NCBI RefSeq assembly: GCF_003144395.1
Contig: NZ_PENZ01000028.1
Span: 186,001 to 250,000, forward strand
DNA from: Proteus faecis
GTDB lineage: Bacteria; Pseudomonadota; Gammaproteobacteria; Enterobacterales; Enterobacteriaceae
Length of the DNA stretch: 64,000 nt
Direction: 5' to 3'
Shown here: positions 19,642-28,621 of the stretch, piece by piece
How the letters are laid out: each line of letters begins with the position of its first letter
How positions within the stretch are numbered: position 1 is the first letter of the stretch
Position numbers and translations under genes: made by a program
Notes under the pieces: model-generated
What the model saw: only the letters and a program-made list of their open reading frames with translations
Told to the model about the DNA's origin: nothing
Databases searched by the model: none

Positions 19642-20724
19642 CTAGTTATTTAAAGGTATATTATCTAATCCTTGAAACTTAAAAGGCTCTGCAGGTTTAA
19701 AATGACTCGTAGCATCTGCTGAATAAATTATCGATTGCTCTTCACCTAATGCTAATGTCATTACTTTCCCACTCTCTTTTGAAAAATCAATTTCCTTTAA
19801 ATTAACCCAAAAGGTATTCGGCGATAATGCTGATTCGAAAAAATATAATTGGTTTTTGTGGTCAGCCACCGTTCTCCAGCGTGTGGATGAAATTTCAGGT
19901 GATTCAGCCGTACTTAATCCATAAGGCACAGATACATTTCTGATCACACCAAATACGCTAGCGAGTGATTTTTTACTCGATTGCGCTTTAGGAATGGAAT
20001 TCACATAAAAAGAAGCTCGGGTAAAACGATCTGAAGCACGATTAGTCCCCGGTAACATCACGGTTCCACCAATTTGTTGCCAATAACTATTCAACGCTAA
20101 CTGTTCTGAAAAAATAGGGGAATTTGTCATCACTTGATACTCTTTACTGTGATGAATAACTTGCTTTCCATCTATATATTCAATAATAGCGCTATCTCCC
20201 GTTGCATCTGAAAGCGAAAGATGTAGTGTAGCCATTCTATCTTGCCCAGGAACTTTATCCGTCAATACAATAAAAGGCTCGCTCTCTAATGCATTCACGG
20301 CTTCTTCGACCGAAGCAAAATTATCTAGCACGTACTGTGCCCATGCAGAAATTGAAATAGCCGGTTTCTCTTTGGTATATGCTGGATAATTGGACTCCGC
20401 CAACCACAATAAATTAGCCACTAAACCTTTTTCATTCATACCATCTGTCGTAGAAATATCATAGCCAGATGCAATTACACTTCCATATTTAGATGTCCAT
20501 TTTATCGAGTTATCACCGGCTTCTCCTGAACGCTGCATTCCCTGTGGAAATATCCATAAATTTGTTCCTATGTCATATTTCCAGTCCATTGAGCGAGCCG
20601 TAATAATTTGATTATTGTCTCCTAAATAAACAAGTCGAGTACATGCATCAGCATCTGTAATGCCTACAGTGAAAAGACCAGATACAAGTAGAGTACCCAA
20701 AAAAGTATGACGTAATTTTTTCAT
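19642..20724 (-). CDS. Periplasmic linear-amide C-N hydrolase (penicillin V acylase / choloylglycine hydrolase family)
   Basis: A 360-residue Ntn hydrolase. A Sec signal peptide ends at ADA, so cleavage exposes Cys28 (CTRLVYLG) as the N-terminal nucleophile. Other family residues are visible: Arg and Asp in ITARSMDWKYD, and the Asn/Arg pair around GTNRASDRF. Gram-negative members of this cluster cleave penicillin V or N-acyl homoserine lactones, while Gram-positive relatives are bile-salt hydrolases; the substrate here is unknown. It is upstream of and close to kch on the same strand. The mature N-terminal Cys after signal cleavage is the key evidence for an active enzyme. Confidence 0.87.
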   Translation of the reverse strand: MKKLRHTFLGTLLVSGLFTVGITDADACTRLVYLGDNNQIITARSMDWKYDIGTNLWIFPQGMQRSGEAGDNSIKWTSKYGSVIASGYDISTTDGMNEKGLVANLLWLAESNYPAYTKEKPAISISAWAQYVLDNFASVEEAVNALESEPFIVLTDKVPGQDRMATLHLSLSDATGDSAIIEYIDGKQVIHHSKEYQVMTNSPIFSEQLALNSYWQQIGGTVMLPGTNRASDRFTRASFYVNSIPKAQSSKKSLASVFGVIRNVSVPYGLSTAESPEISSTRWRTVADHKNQLYFFESALSPNTFWVNLKEIDFSKESGKVMTLALGEEQSIIYSADATSHFKPAEPFKFQGLDNIPLNN

Positions 20725-20883
20725 TATGACTCTTTCCCGTTAAATAAATAGATGGTTTCTTTATCATGGCCTATCTTTACACTAACTAAAAAATCGATAA
20801 AGCCTCAGAATAAATATTAGTCCTATCAAAAAATAAAAATTATTACTTAAGTATAAGGTCATTCATCATAATTGTGCATAAAA

Positions 20884-20909
20884 AAACCGATACGTTAAGG
20901 TATCGGTTT
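20884..20909 (-). terminator. Terminator of the yceJ-yceI operon
   Basis: A 10-bp perfect stem (AAACCGATAC / GTATCGGTTT) with a 6-base loop, followed on the minus strand by TTT runs, 50 bp beyond the yceI stop. Confidence 0.82.
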
Positions 20910-20960
20910 ATAAATGGTCTAGGCAATAAGAGGGTTTATTACCTTACAAAAAGCATTTAA

Positions 20961-21539
20961 TTACGCCTTCTTTACACCTTCAACAGAGATAATTAACTCT
21001 GCTTCTTGTGATTTTGGTCCTAAGTCTGATTTAAAATTAAACTCTTTCAGATTCACTTTCCCCGTTGCTTCAAAACCAGCACGGTAACCTTTCCAAGGAT
21101 CAGTACCTTCACCAATTAATTTTGCATTTAATGAAACAGGCTTCGTCACACCATTTAATGTTAAATCACCTGTAACAACATAGTTTTCGCCATCACGAGT
21201 AACTTTGGTTGAAACAAATCGTGCTTCAGGATATTTACTTGTATTAAAGAAATCAGCACTACGTAAGTGCTTATCGCGTTCTGCGTGATTAGTATCTAAA
21301 CTTCCGGTTTTAATCACGACATCAACTTTGTCTTTTGATGGATCTTCTTTATCGTAGCTAAATGTACCATCAAAATCTTTAAAAGTGCCATATAACCAGC
21401 TATAGCCTAAATGTTGAATACGAAACTGTACAAATGCATGCTGGCCTTGTTTATCAATAGCATAATCTGCTGCTAAAGCAGTACTTGCATTAAATAACAA
21501 CACACCTGCTGTTAAACCTAATAAAGCTTTCTTAAACAT
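20961..21539 (-). CDS. yceI: YceI family periplasmic lipocalin-like protein
   Basis: A 192-residue secreted protein very like E. coli YceI (191 aa). It has a signal peptide ending at LAA near residue 23, followed by the conserved [20 protein letters not shown] stretch and the [16 protein letters not shown] motif. The beta-barrel fold binds isoprenoid-type ligands such as polyprenyl chains in related proteins; in E. coli it is induced by base and osmotic stress. I start at 21539 (MFKKALLG), preceded by GGAGATAAC; a start four codons earlier would swallow this ribosome-binding site. Cotranscribed with the cytochrome b561 gene 24 bp upstream. Confidence 0.93.
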   Translation of the reverse strand: MFKKALLGLTAGVLLFNASTALAADYAIDKQGQHAFVQFRIQHLGYSWLYGTFKDFDGTFSYDKEDPSKDKVDVVIKTGSLDTNHAERDKHLRSADFFNTSKYPEARFVSTKVTRDGENYVVTGDLTLNGVTKPVSLNAKLIGEGTDPWKGYRAGFEATGKVNLKEFNFKSDLGPKSQEAELIISVEGVKKA

Positions 21540-21575
21540 TGTTATCTCCATAATTTAGTTTTATAAGTTTAATAA

Positions 21576-22130
21576 TTATTTAGTCCGCATTCCTAGCATG
21601 CGTTTTAACGTAACATCTTTATCAATAAAATGATGTTTTAAAGCACCAGCAGCATGTAATAGCGATAATAAAACCACTGCCCAGGCTAAATAAAGATGAA
21701 TATCACCAGCTATATCTGCTTGTTCAGCTTCCCCAGTAAAAATGGCAGGTACAGAAAACCAATCAAATACAGATATAGCTTGTCCATCAGCGGTCGAAAT
21801 TAAATAACCGCTAATCAGAATAGAAAATAAGATTAAATATAAAAGCATATGTACAATATGAGCACTAATACGTGTCAGTTTGCTGTAACTTGATAAAGCT
21901 TTTGGAGGTGGAGAGATCCAACGCCATATCACTCGCACTATCAAAACAATAAATAAAAGAATACCAATGCTCTTATGTATTTCAGGTGCGGAATGGTACC
22001 AACTATCATAATACCCTAACGTCACCATCCAAAGCCCTAAAGCAAACATACCATAGACAGCAAGCGCCATCCCCCAGTGTAAAAGGAGTGACAAGTGTCC
22101 ATAGCGAGACGCATTATTTCGCCATTGCAT
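21576..22130 (-). CDS. yceJ: Cytochrome b561 family di-heme membrane protein YceJ
   Basis: A 184-residue protein with four membrane helices and histidines at the helix positions expected for two b-type hemes (LLLHWGM, APEIHKSIG, AHIVHMLLY, LHAAGALKHHF). CybB-type b561 proteins oxidise ubiquinol and can reduce superoxide. It pairs with yceI as in E. coli, which suggests that the lipocalin-like partner supplies or removes an isoprenoid quinone; that link is an inference from conserved gene order. Confidence 0.92.
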   Translation of the reverse strand: MQWRNNASRYGHLSLLLHWGMALAVYGMFALGLWMVTLGYYDSWYHSAPEIHKSIGILLFIVLIVRVIWRWISPPPKALSSYSKLTRISAHIVHMLLYLILFSILISGYLISTADGQAISVFDWFSVPAIFTGEAEQADIAGDIHLYLAWAVVLLSLLHAAGALKHHFIDKDVTLKRMLGMRTK

Positions 22131-22437
22131 AATAAAAATCCAATAGTTTCTAATTCATTAAAATAATGTTGTATAGTCTAGTATATTGAGAGTAAATTGT
22201 TAGTCCATAGTTCAACAAATAATTTGCTTATCATTATCAATAATAATCAATAAGTAATGAGCTCTTATTAGTCACTCTGTTGATTATCTAATCAGTGACA
22301 TAGTTGAAATTTTTTTTCAAAATAAGATAGCTATATTGATGGGTATTTATATACATAATAAATATAGGGATAAAATAATAATTGAAATAAGATTAATACA
22401 ACATTTGCCTAACTATAAAAACAATTGTTCACCTCAC

Positions 22438-22638
22438 TTATCCTAAATTAGAACTTATTAAGCAAAATACAATAATAATTAGAGGGATCGTAAAAAAAAC
22501 GGATAACCAGCGCATTTCACGTATAACGCCAAAAATAATACCAACAATACAAACAAAAAATATAACTGGCATCATTTCTGAGTAATGATCATGACAATAG
22601 TGCATTAATAAATTAATCCACGGGTGATCGTTTTGCAT
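22438..22638 (-). CDS. Possible small membrane protein, unknown
   Basis: A 66-residue reading frame with two hydrophobic stretches (VIFFVCIVGIIFGVI and VFFTIPLIIIVFCLI) and a His-rich N-terminus. It is the only coherent frame in the 1-kb AT-rich gap between yceJ and the RpiR gene. I see no good ribosome-binding site before the ATG at 22638, and the base composition matches its surroundings, so it may be non-coding. The rest of 22131-23131 holds nothing I can name besides the promoter of the downstream regulator. Confidence 0.35.
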   Translation of the reverse strand: MQNDHPWINLLMHYCHDHYSEMMPVIFFVCIVGIIFGVIREMRWLSVFFTIPLIIIVFCLISSNLG

Positions 22639-23131
22639 ATGAAAATTTCAACCAATAAAAATAAATTTTAATTAAGATAGAGATAAATTACTATCATTAA
22701 TAAATAAAACAAGCGTTGTATTATAAATATCAATCATCGCGCACAAAGATATTAAAACACTTCACATTTCAAATAGAGATAGCTCTAGCAAATAAAAATA
22801 ATAATTTAAGTGAAACTTACAATAATATAAAACAAGTAAGGTAAAATAAAACAAAACGCCACAATAAAAGCAATATTATTATTAATATCACCTTAGTCAA
22901 ATGAAATAATAATTTCATTTAAACCAAAATAAAGAAGATTAATTTCATTGAGTTATTATAAAATTAATAAACAATAAATAAAATAGAGTTTTAAACATCA
23001 AATAATTACCTTTAGGTTATTCATTTATTTGGAATTAACTCTATATTTCATTTTAATTACTATTAGCTAAAAACATTCAAATACCATGCAAAAAACACTA
23101 CAATTACAATAGTATTTTTATTGAGGGCACT

Positions 23132-23959
23132 ATGTCTACTGCAACAAATCTGAATGAACTACAGGAACAAGTTCGCTCCCGCTATAATGGATTAAGTAAA
23201 AGGCTACAGCAGGTTGCACATTATCTACTTGATAATAAAAACAGTGTGGCATTTGATACAATTGCAATCCTTGCAGATAAAGCAAATGTTCCTCCATCGA
23301 CATTAATTCGTTTTGCCAACGCATTTCATTTCAATGGCTTTAATGAAATGAAACAGTTATTTCAAAATCACTTGATGAATGAAATGGTAAATGAAAATGA
23401 AAATTTAACTTATAAACAAAAATATAAAGAGGAGCCTCCTAATCTGAATGAGCCTGCCTATATTTTGCAAGAATTTGCACAAGCAAATAGCCATTCATTG
23501 CAACAATTGGCAAATCAGACTCACAGAGAAATGTTAAATAAGACATTACAATTGCTCGAACACGCTGACACAATTTATATTTGTGGCTTTCATCACTCAT
23601 TTAGTGCTGCAAGTTATTTTTTTCATGCTCTCTCGCATATCTCTTGTGAGACTGTTTTTGTCAACAGTCTAGGTGGAATGTACAAAGAGCAATTAAGAAA
23701 CATTACGCATCGTGATGTACTCTTTGGTATTCACTTCCACCCGTATTCAGATGAAATGCAAAAAATGTGTGAAATGGCAACTTACAAAGAAGCAAAACAG
23801 ATTATTGTTACTGATAGTCCAATTAGCCCATTGGCGAGTTTAAGCGATGTTTGTTTAACTGTTAAAGAAGCTCAAATAAAAACCTTTCGTTCTCAAACGT
23901 CAACCATGTGTTTACTACAAGCAATCTCTGTCGCTTTTGCTTTTAGAAAAAAACATTAA
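23132..23959 (+). CDS. RpiR/MurR family transcriptional regulator with SIS domain
   Basis: A 275-residue regulator. The N-terminal helix-turn-helix (residues about 1-80, with the RpiR-type ANVPPSTLIRFANAFHFNGFNE segment, recognition core PPSTLIRFANAF) is followed by a SIS sugar-phosphate-binding domain (about 128-265). RpiR proteins usually sense phosphosugars and control sugar or amino-sugar genes. There is no metabolic gene beside it: the next gene is a trimeric autotransporter 230 bp on. The target is therefore unknown; control of the aminosugar island starting 2 kb downstream is possible but unsupported by sequence. GAGGG lies 8 bp before the ATG. Confidence 0.88.
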   Translation: MSTATNLNELQEQVRSRYNGLSKRLQQVAHYLLDNKNSVAFDTIAILADKANVPPSTLIRFANAFHFNGFNEMKQLFQNHLMNEMVNENENLTYKQKYKEEPPNLNEPAYILQEFAQANSHSLQQLANQTHREMLNKTLQLLEHADTIYICGFHHSFSAASYFFHALSHISCETVFVNSLGGMYKEQLRNITHRDVLFGIHFHPYSDEMQKMCEMATYKEAKQIIVTDSPISPLASLSDVCLTVKEAQIKTFRSQTSTMCLLQAISVAFAFRKKH

Positions 23960-24186
23960 TAACTTTTTTATCCTAAACTGTATCTTAATTAAGATGCAGT
24001 TTTTTATAAAATAAATATTTGTTAAGTACTATTAATGAACAATAACTATTAAACACATATTAAATAGCTTAGTATTTTATTTGGAACTATTTTTAGGAAT
24101 AAATACAGATTTTTTTGTTTGTGATGAAAAAATTAATCATTTAGCATTAATTTATACCACCTAAGATCATTAAAGGATTAAATTAA

Positions 24187-24936
24187 ATGTTATTTAAAAA
24201 ACTATTTTTAATTGTTTTCTTATTTCCAAACTTCTCCTATTCGAACACACATTTAATAAAGGAAAATAAAGAAGATCCAATAGTCGTTAATATTTCTAAT
24301 ATTTCATTAGGTGATAACAGTAACGCATCTGGTAACGGCTCAATTGCAATAGGAACAAATAGCCAAGCTAAAAATACACACTCAGTTGCTATTGGTACTA
24401 ATTCATTAGCAACTGAAGAAAATACAGTATCGTTTGGAAATATTGAAAATAAACACACATCTCGATTAGTTAATATTAGTGAAGGTAAAAATAACACAGA
24501 TGCCGTCAATCTTATTCAGACTAAAAAAATGGTAGATAAAAGCAGAATAACAACAAATAATATCGTCAATCAACTAAAGAGAAGTGTCAGTACAGATATC
24601 AATAATATCAAAACCTATGTTAATGATTTTGATCATTATTATAAGAAAAGACAGGCTGAAATCACAGATTCAATTGCAAATTTAGACAAAGAAATTATCG
24701 CATTAGAAAAAAAAGTATTTGCCAGTATTGCTTCATCTGTTGCAATGACTAGCATTCCTTATCTTACTCATCACACTTTAAGTGGCGGAATTGGTATTAG
24801 TAATTATCGAACAGGCACAGCATTTGCTGGAGGTATGCAATATAAACCCAATAATGATATTGCATTTCGATTAAACTCATCCATTAATAGTGAAAAAGAA
24901 ATTATTATTGGTGGGGGATTAGCTTATGGTTGGTAA
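24187..24936 (+). CDS. Very short trimeric autotransporter (YadA-like) adhesin
   Basis: A 249-residue secreted protein with all parts of a trimeric autotransporter in miniature. A signal peptide (residues 1-20) leads to YadA-type head repeats (GSIAIGTNSQA, HSVAIGTNSLA), a neck (NTDAVNLIQ), a coiled-coil stalk (about 105-180) and a C-terminal YadA anchor of about 70 residues that makes four strands per chain and ends in W (GGGLAYGW). Full-length family members run from 400 to several thousand residues; YadA itself is about 430. Nothing is frameshifted, so this seems a genuine mini-adhesin. It lies in a very AT-rich region with no operon partner. Confidence 0.85.
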   Translation: MLFKKLFLIVFLFPNFSYSNTHLIKENKEDPIVVNISNISLGDNSNASGNGSIAIGTNSQAKNTHSVAIGTNSLATEENTVSFGNIENKHTSRLVNISEGKNNTDAVNLIQTKKMVDKSRITTNNIVNQLKRSVSTDINNIKTYVNDFDHYYKKRQAEITDSIANLDKEIIALEKKVFASIASSVAMTSIPYLTHHTLSGGIGISNYRTGTAFAGGMQYKPNNDIAFRLNSSINSEKEIIIGGGLAYGW

Positions 24937-25033
24937 ACAATTTATTTTCTAGAATAAAATTATAAAAAATAGTTTTATAATAAAAGCAGTAATAAATTAA
25001 GTAACATTACTGCTTATTTATAAAAAAGAATAT

Positions 25034-25068
25034 TAATAAATAATAAATAATAAATAATAAATAATAAA
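25034..25068. repeat. Heptanucleotide tandem repeat, five units
   Basis: Five exact consecutive copies of the 7-bp unit TAATAAA lie between the trimeric autotransporter and the acetyltransferase, 110 bp before the latter's start. Such tracts can change length by slippage. Because the unit is pure A/T in an A/T-rich gap, chance expansion is also likely. Confidence 0.85.
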
Positions 25069-25177
25069 TCCTTTGAAGAACTAATAAATTTAACTTTAGT
25101 ATTTCTAAAATAATTTTTGTAATATACATTCTTTTTTATATACTAAGATTATAAGCTAGCGCTAAAAGGAATAAAAA

Positions 25178-25669
25178 ATGAATTATATATTTCAAAAAAT
25201 GACTGCTAAAGATATTAGTTCAGTAGCACTCTTATTACAGAAAAATTCTGAATCTCAACAAGGTGGATTATATGGTGAATACCCTCTAAACAAAGTTGAA
25301 GCGATGTATCAAAATAGCACCAATGCCATTGTTGCACTTTACCAAAAAAATGTTGTTGCTGTTGTCTTTAGCTTTCCGGTTACTTCTTTTTCGATCCCTC
25401 CAATTGCTCAGGCTATTAACCAATACTTTCCAGAAATAACACAAAATAATTGGTTTTACGGCCCTGTTTGTATTGATAAATCACACCGAGGAAAATCACT
25501 CTTAAAAGATCTATACCAACAGATCTGTTCTTTACATGGTGGACACCCCATCGCATTTGTTAATAGCGAAAATATTCGGTCACTAAAAGCCCATCAAAAA
25601 TTAGGTATGGAGATCGTTAAAAACTTTAAGTTTAAAGGTATATCTTGGTGGATCATCAAAGGACAATGA
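25178..25669 (+). CDS. GNAT family N-acetyltransferase
   Basis: A 163-residue GNAT enzyme. The acetyl-CoA-binding motif A is readable as VCIDKSHRGKSLLKDLYQQI (about residues 99-118; the R/Q-x-x-G-x-G/S core is RGKS), and the C-terminal motif B region includes SLKAHQKLGME. The acceptor substrate is unknown. It is a single gene with AAAGGA upstream of its ATG and no evident terminator. Heptanucleotide repeats in its upstream region could influence expression. Confidence 0.8.
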   Translation: MNYIFQKMTAKDISSVALLLQKNSESQQGGLYGEYPLNKVEAMYQNSTNAIVALYQKNVVAVVFSFPVTSFSIPPIAQAINQYFPEITQNNWFYGPVCIDKSHRGKSLLKDLYQQICSLHGGHPIAFVNSENIRSLKAHQKLGMEIVKNFKFKGISWWIIKGQ

Positions 25670-25879
25670 AAACAAACGAAAGAAAAGTATTTACACTTCT
25701 GTTATCCAACTTTCTGGCTAAAAATGGAAACTTTCAGGTATTTTTGCTAGCGTCATCACAAAACAAACAATATCAATAAAAATCAATAAAATACATAAAA
25801 CAATAAAAAATTAATCTATTCTTAACAATATTCAAACTCCTATTTTAGCTGTCAAATTGCTTACAATTTGACATCATTC

Positions 25880-25971
25880 TGTGATCTCCCTTTCAATTAT
25901 TGAACTTTCGTTAACTTACTTTTTGATCTTATATAAAAGTATAAATAAGATAAAAGACACCAATTCGAAAG
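25880..25971 (+). promoter_or_regulatory. Putative control region of the chondroitinase operon (CRP-like and CTTTC boxes)
   Basis: Upstream of the sulfatase there is a CRP-like site TGTGATCTCCCTTTCA (25880-25895). CTTTC boxes start at 25890 and 25905 (CTTTCG), and an inverted copy CGAAAG occurs near 25966. The same CTTTC-type motif recurs before agaR, before the sulfatase-maturase gene and before agaY, so it may be the AgaR operator, although here the boxes are 15 bp apart rather than 10. The stretch 25676-25879 shows nothing else definite. Confidence 0.45.
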
Positions 25972-25994
25972 TAAACGTAAAATAGGAGGAAGCA

Positions 25995-27554
25995 ATGACT
26001 GTTTCCCGCAGAACTTTTATCAAAGGACTCGCAGCCAGCGGTGCAGCAATGACTGTTTCTACCCCTGTTATTGCTAATTCAGGAAATTCGACTGCTAACA
26101 CGCGATCACGACCAGAGAATGCTCCTAACTTATTAATTGTTTTCCCTGATGAAATGCGCGCCCATGCATTACAGTTTATGGGGGAAGATCCTTCAATTAC
26201 ACCTAATTTGAATAAATTTGCGAAGCAAGCCAAAGTAATGACCCAAATGGCTTCAAACTACCCTCTTTGTTCTCCATTTCGAGGCATGTTTATGACTGGT
26301 CAATACCCTGTTCGTAATGGTATTACAGGAAATGCGCATGACTATGGTGGCAAAGTAGGTATTGATTTATCGCCTTATGCAAAATGTTGGTCAGATGTTT
26401 TAAAATCTCTTGATTACAGCACAGGCTATATCGGTAAATGGCACCTTGACGCACCTTATGAACCTTTTATTGAAAGTTACAATAATCCAATGGAAGGTCG
26501 TTATTGGAATGAATGGGCAGCTCCAGATAGACGCCATGGTTTTGATTTTTGGTACTCTTATGGCACTTATGATTTACATTTGAAACCAATGTATTGGGCA
26601 AATGATACTCCTCGTAATAAGCCAATTTACATTGATCAATGGGGACCTGAGCATGAAGCTGATATGGCAATCAAGTTCCTAAAAAATGAAAACAATCAAT
26701 TTAGAGATAATTCAAAACCATTTGCATTAGTGGTTTCAATGAACCCACCTCATTCTCCTTATGATCAAGTACCGAAAAAATACCTCGATGTTTATCAAAA
26801 TAAGACATCAAAAGAACTAAACACACGTCCTAATGTACAGTGGGATACTGAATATCAGGAAGACTATGGGCCTCAATATTTCAAAGAATATATGGCAATG
26901 GTCAACGGTGTTGATGAGCAATTTGGTCGCATCATCGATGAATTAGAGAAACAAGGTCTTGCAGATAATACTCTCGTCGTTTTCTTCTCTGATCATGGCA
27001 GTTGCTTAGGTGCCAATGGACAAGCAACAAAAAATAATCCTTATGAAGAATCCATGCGTGTTCCTATGATGTTTCGTTTACCGGGCAAAATTAAACCAGG
27101 CTCTGACGATGCATTAATGTCGGCACCTGATATTTACCCAACTATCTTAGGGCTACTTGGTTTATCTGAATGGATCCCTGATTCTGTAGAAGGTACTGAT
27201 CTTGCTGATAGAGTAATCACAGGCAAAGGCGACACAGCAAACTCTCAACTTTATCTTTTTATTCCTTATGGTGAACCTTCATTCGGTAAACGAGGTGTAA
27301 GAACTAAAACTCATACTTTGGTGATAGATAGACAGGATGGACAACCATTAAAATATACTTTATATGACAATGTGAACGATCCATATCAAATGAAAAATAT
27401 TGCCAAAGATAATATGCCTTTTATTGAGAGATTAATTAAAGAAGAATTAACCCCTTGGTTGGAAAAAACAGGAGATTCTTGGCGCGCAACAGAATTCATT
27501 ACGGCAACAACCAACAAATTAAATAAAACAATATCAACATGTAAAGAAAAATAA
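25995..27554 (+). CDS. Tat-exported type I sulfatase (probable chondroitin disaccharide sulfatase)
   Basis: A 519-residue sulfatase. A twin-arginine signal (SRRTFIKGLAASG, residues 4-16) predicts export in folded form to the periplasm. The catalytic signature is CSPFR at residues 92-96 (C-x-P-x-R), so Cys92 must become formylglycine. Metal-binding residues are visible in FPDEMR and in FFSDHGSCLG. It begins the operon with the porin, autotransporter and both chondroitinases. P. vulgaris is classically known to make chondro-4- and chondro-6-sulfatases; this gene and the one at 49984 are natural candidates, but which acts on which position cannot be read here. Strong AGGAGGA ribosome-binding site. 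Confidence 0.88.
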   Translation: MTVSRRTFIKGLAASGAAMTVSTPVIANSGNSTANTRSRPENAPNLLIVFPDEMRAHALQFMGEDPSITPNLNKFAKQAKVMTQMASNYPLCSPFRGMFMTGQYPVRNGITGNAHDYGGKVGIDLSPYAKCWSDVLKSLDYSTGYIGKWHLDAPYEPFIESYNNPMEGRYWNEWAAPDRRHGFDFWYSYGTYDLHLKPMYWANDTPRNKPIYIDQWGPEHEADMAIKFLKNENNQFRDNSKPFALVVSMNPPHSPYDQVPKKYLDVYQNKTSKELNTRPNVQWDTEYQEDYGPQYFKEYMAMVNGVDEQFGRIIDELEKQGLADNTLVVFFSDHGSCLGANGQATKNNPYEESMRVPMMFRLPGKIKPGSDDALMSAPDIYPTILGLLGLSEWIPDSVEGTDLADRVITGKGDTANSQLYLFIPYGEPSFGKRGVRTKTHTLVIDRQDGQPLKYTLYDNVNDPYQMKNIAKDNMPFIERLIKEELTPWLEKTGDSWRATEFITATTNKLNKTISTCKEK

Positions 27555-27565
27555 TAAAAATATCT

Positions 27566-27585
27566 GCGCCATAATTTTATGGCGC
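27566..27585. repeat. Hairpin between sulfatase and porin genes
   Basis: A 9-bp perfect stem (GCGCCATAA / TTATGGCGC) with a 2-base loop and no T-run: more likely an mRNA end-protecting or partial attenuation element than a strong terminator. The remaining gap to 27700 could hold a second promoter. Confidence 0.6.
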
Positions 27586-27700
27586 TATATATAAACCCAA
27601 TTCGCTGATATAAAAAATCCTTTTAATTAAATAAAGGGAAAGATGTCCTACACCTAAAAATTGACACCAATAAAAGCGAATAAAGAATTGGATATATACC

Positions 27701-28585
27701 ATGAACAAATTTCGTATTGCTCTTTTTTTACCTCTTCTTGGCTTAGGTTTAACTTCTTTTCATTCTCAGGCAGCTAATGTTAACGCAATGTTTTCTTGGG
27801 AAACAGCAGATTACGATACACCAAATAACTATGCTGGTTATCGTGTAGATTTTAATATTAATCCAGATAAATCTAACTGGTATTTCGATGTTGGCTTTCG
27901 TCAACGTGAACATGACAATAAAAATCGTTATCAGCGCTATGATCTACAAGGTAGTTATCGTTTTAAATTAAATAATGGTTGGATCCAACCTGGTTTAAAA
28001 GTACGTCAAGATCTCACTAACTATGATAATGGTAGCCGATTAACGATTGATTTTTATGAATCAAAAACCAACTACCAATTTCCGATTAATAAAGACTGGG
28101 TTTTAACGGGTAGCGTTTTATTTGGATTACAAAAGAAAGAAGACAAACGTAGTAATGGTGTCACAAACACGGATTATTTAGGCTGGGAAATTGAACCCGG
28201 TCTACGTTATTTTGTCACGCCTAATATTAATACAACTGTTGCTTATTTTGATGGTGGCAAGCAAGCAATACGACATGAAGAGTACGACACAAAAGAAACA
28301 AACCATAATCAACAATTACGTATGTATGTAAACTGGACAACACCAATAGGATTAATTGTTTCTCCTTCAATGCGCAAATCTATTTTTGGAAAAATAGAAG
28401 ATAGAACAAATAAAGGCGTTTATATCGAAAAAGATATGACACGTTATACCCTACAAATGGCTTATCAAATATCTCCTCAATGGCGAGTTATGACGGAATA
28501 TTATAATGAACGTGTTGAAAATAAAAATGATGGTAGCAAATCAACTCAAGATTATTTCAAAGTTTCATTCCGAGCAACATTCTAA
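27701..28585 (+). CDS. KdgM/NanC-family oligosaccharide-specific outer-membrane porin
   Basis: A 294-residue protein with a signal peptide ending at SQA (residues 1-24). The mature part reads as alternating amphipathic beta-strands ending in F (KVSFRATF), typical of an outer-membrane barrel. Length and strand pattern, with charged residues (many Arg/Lys) facing an expected narrow lumen, fit the 12-stranded KdgM group. These pass acidic oligosaccharides such as oligogalacturonate (KdgM) or sialic acid (NanC). Between a sulfatase and chondroitinases, it is the likely entry port for unsaturated chondroitin oligosaccharides; that substrate is inferred. It is 36 bp from the autotransporter gene. 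Confidence 0.87.
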   Translation: MNKFRIALFLPLLGLGLTSFHSQAANVNAMFSWETADYDTPNNYAGYRVDFNINPDKSNWYFDVGFRQREHDNKNRYQRYDLQGSYRFKLNNGWIQPGLKVRQDLTNYDNGSRLTIDFYESKTNYQFPINKDWVLTGSVLFGLQKKEDKRSNGVTNTDYLGWEIEPGLRYFVTPNINTTVAYFDGGKQAIRHEEYDTKETNHNQQLRMYVNWTTPIGLIVSPSMRKSIFGKIEDRTNKGVYIEKDMTRYTLQMAYQISPQWRVMTEYYNERVENKNDGSKSTQDYFKVSFRATF

Positions 28586-28621
28586 TAATTAAAATCATAT
28601 AATTGTTCATGGAGTTATATT

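Noticed and set aside
24237-24509. A 90-codon minus-strand frame opposite the trimeric autotransporter
   Set aside because: It is antisense to head and neck repeats that are plainly coding on the plus strand, and it lacks a start signal.
25034-25068. Possible CRISPR-like repeat
   Set aside because: The units are 7 bp and directly adjacent with no spacers; it is a simple tandem repeat.
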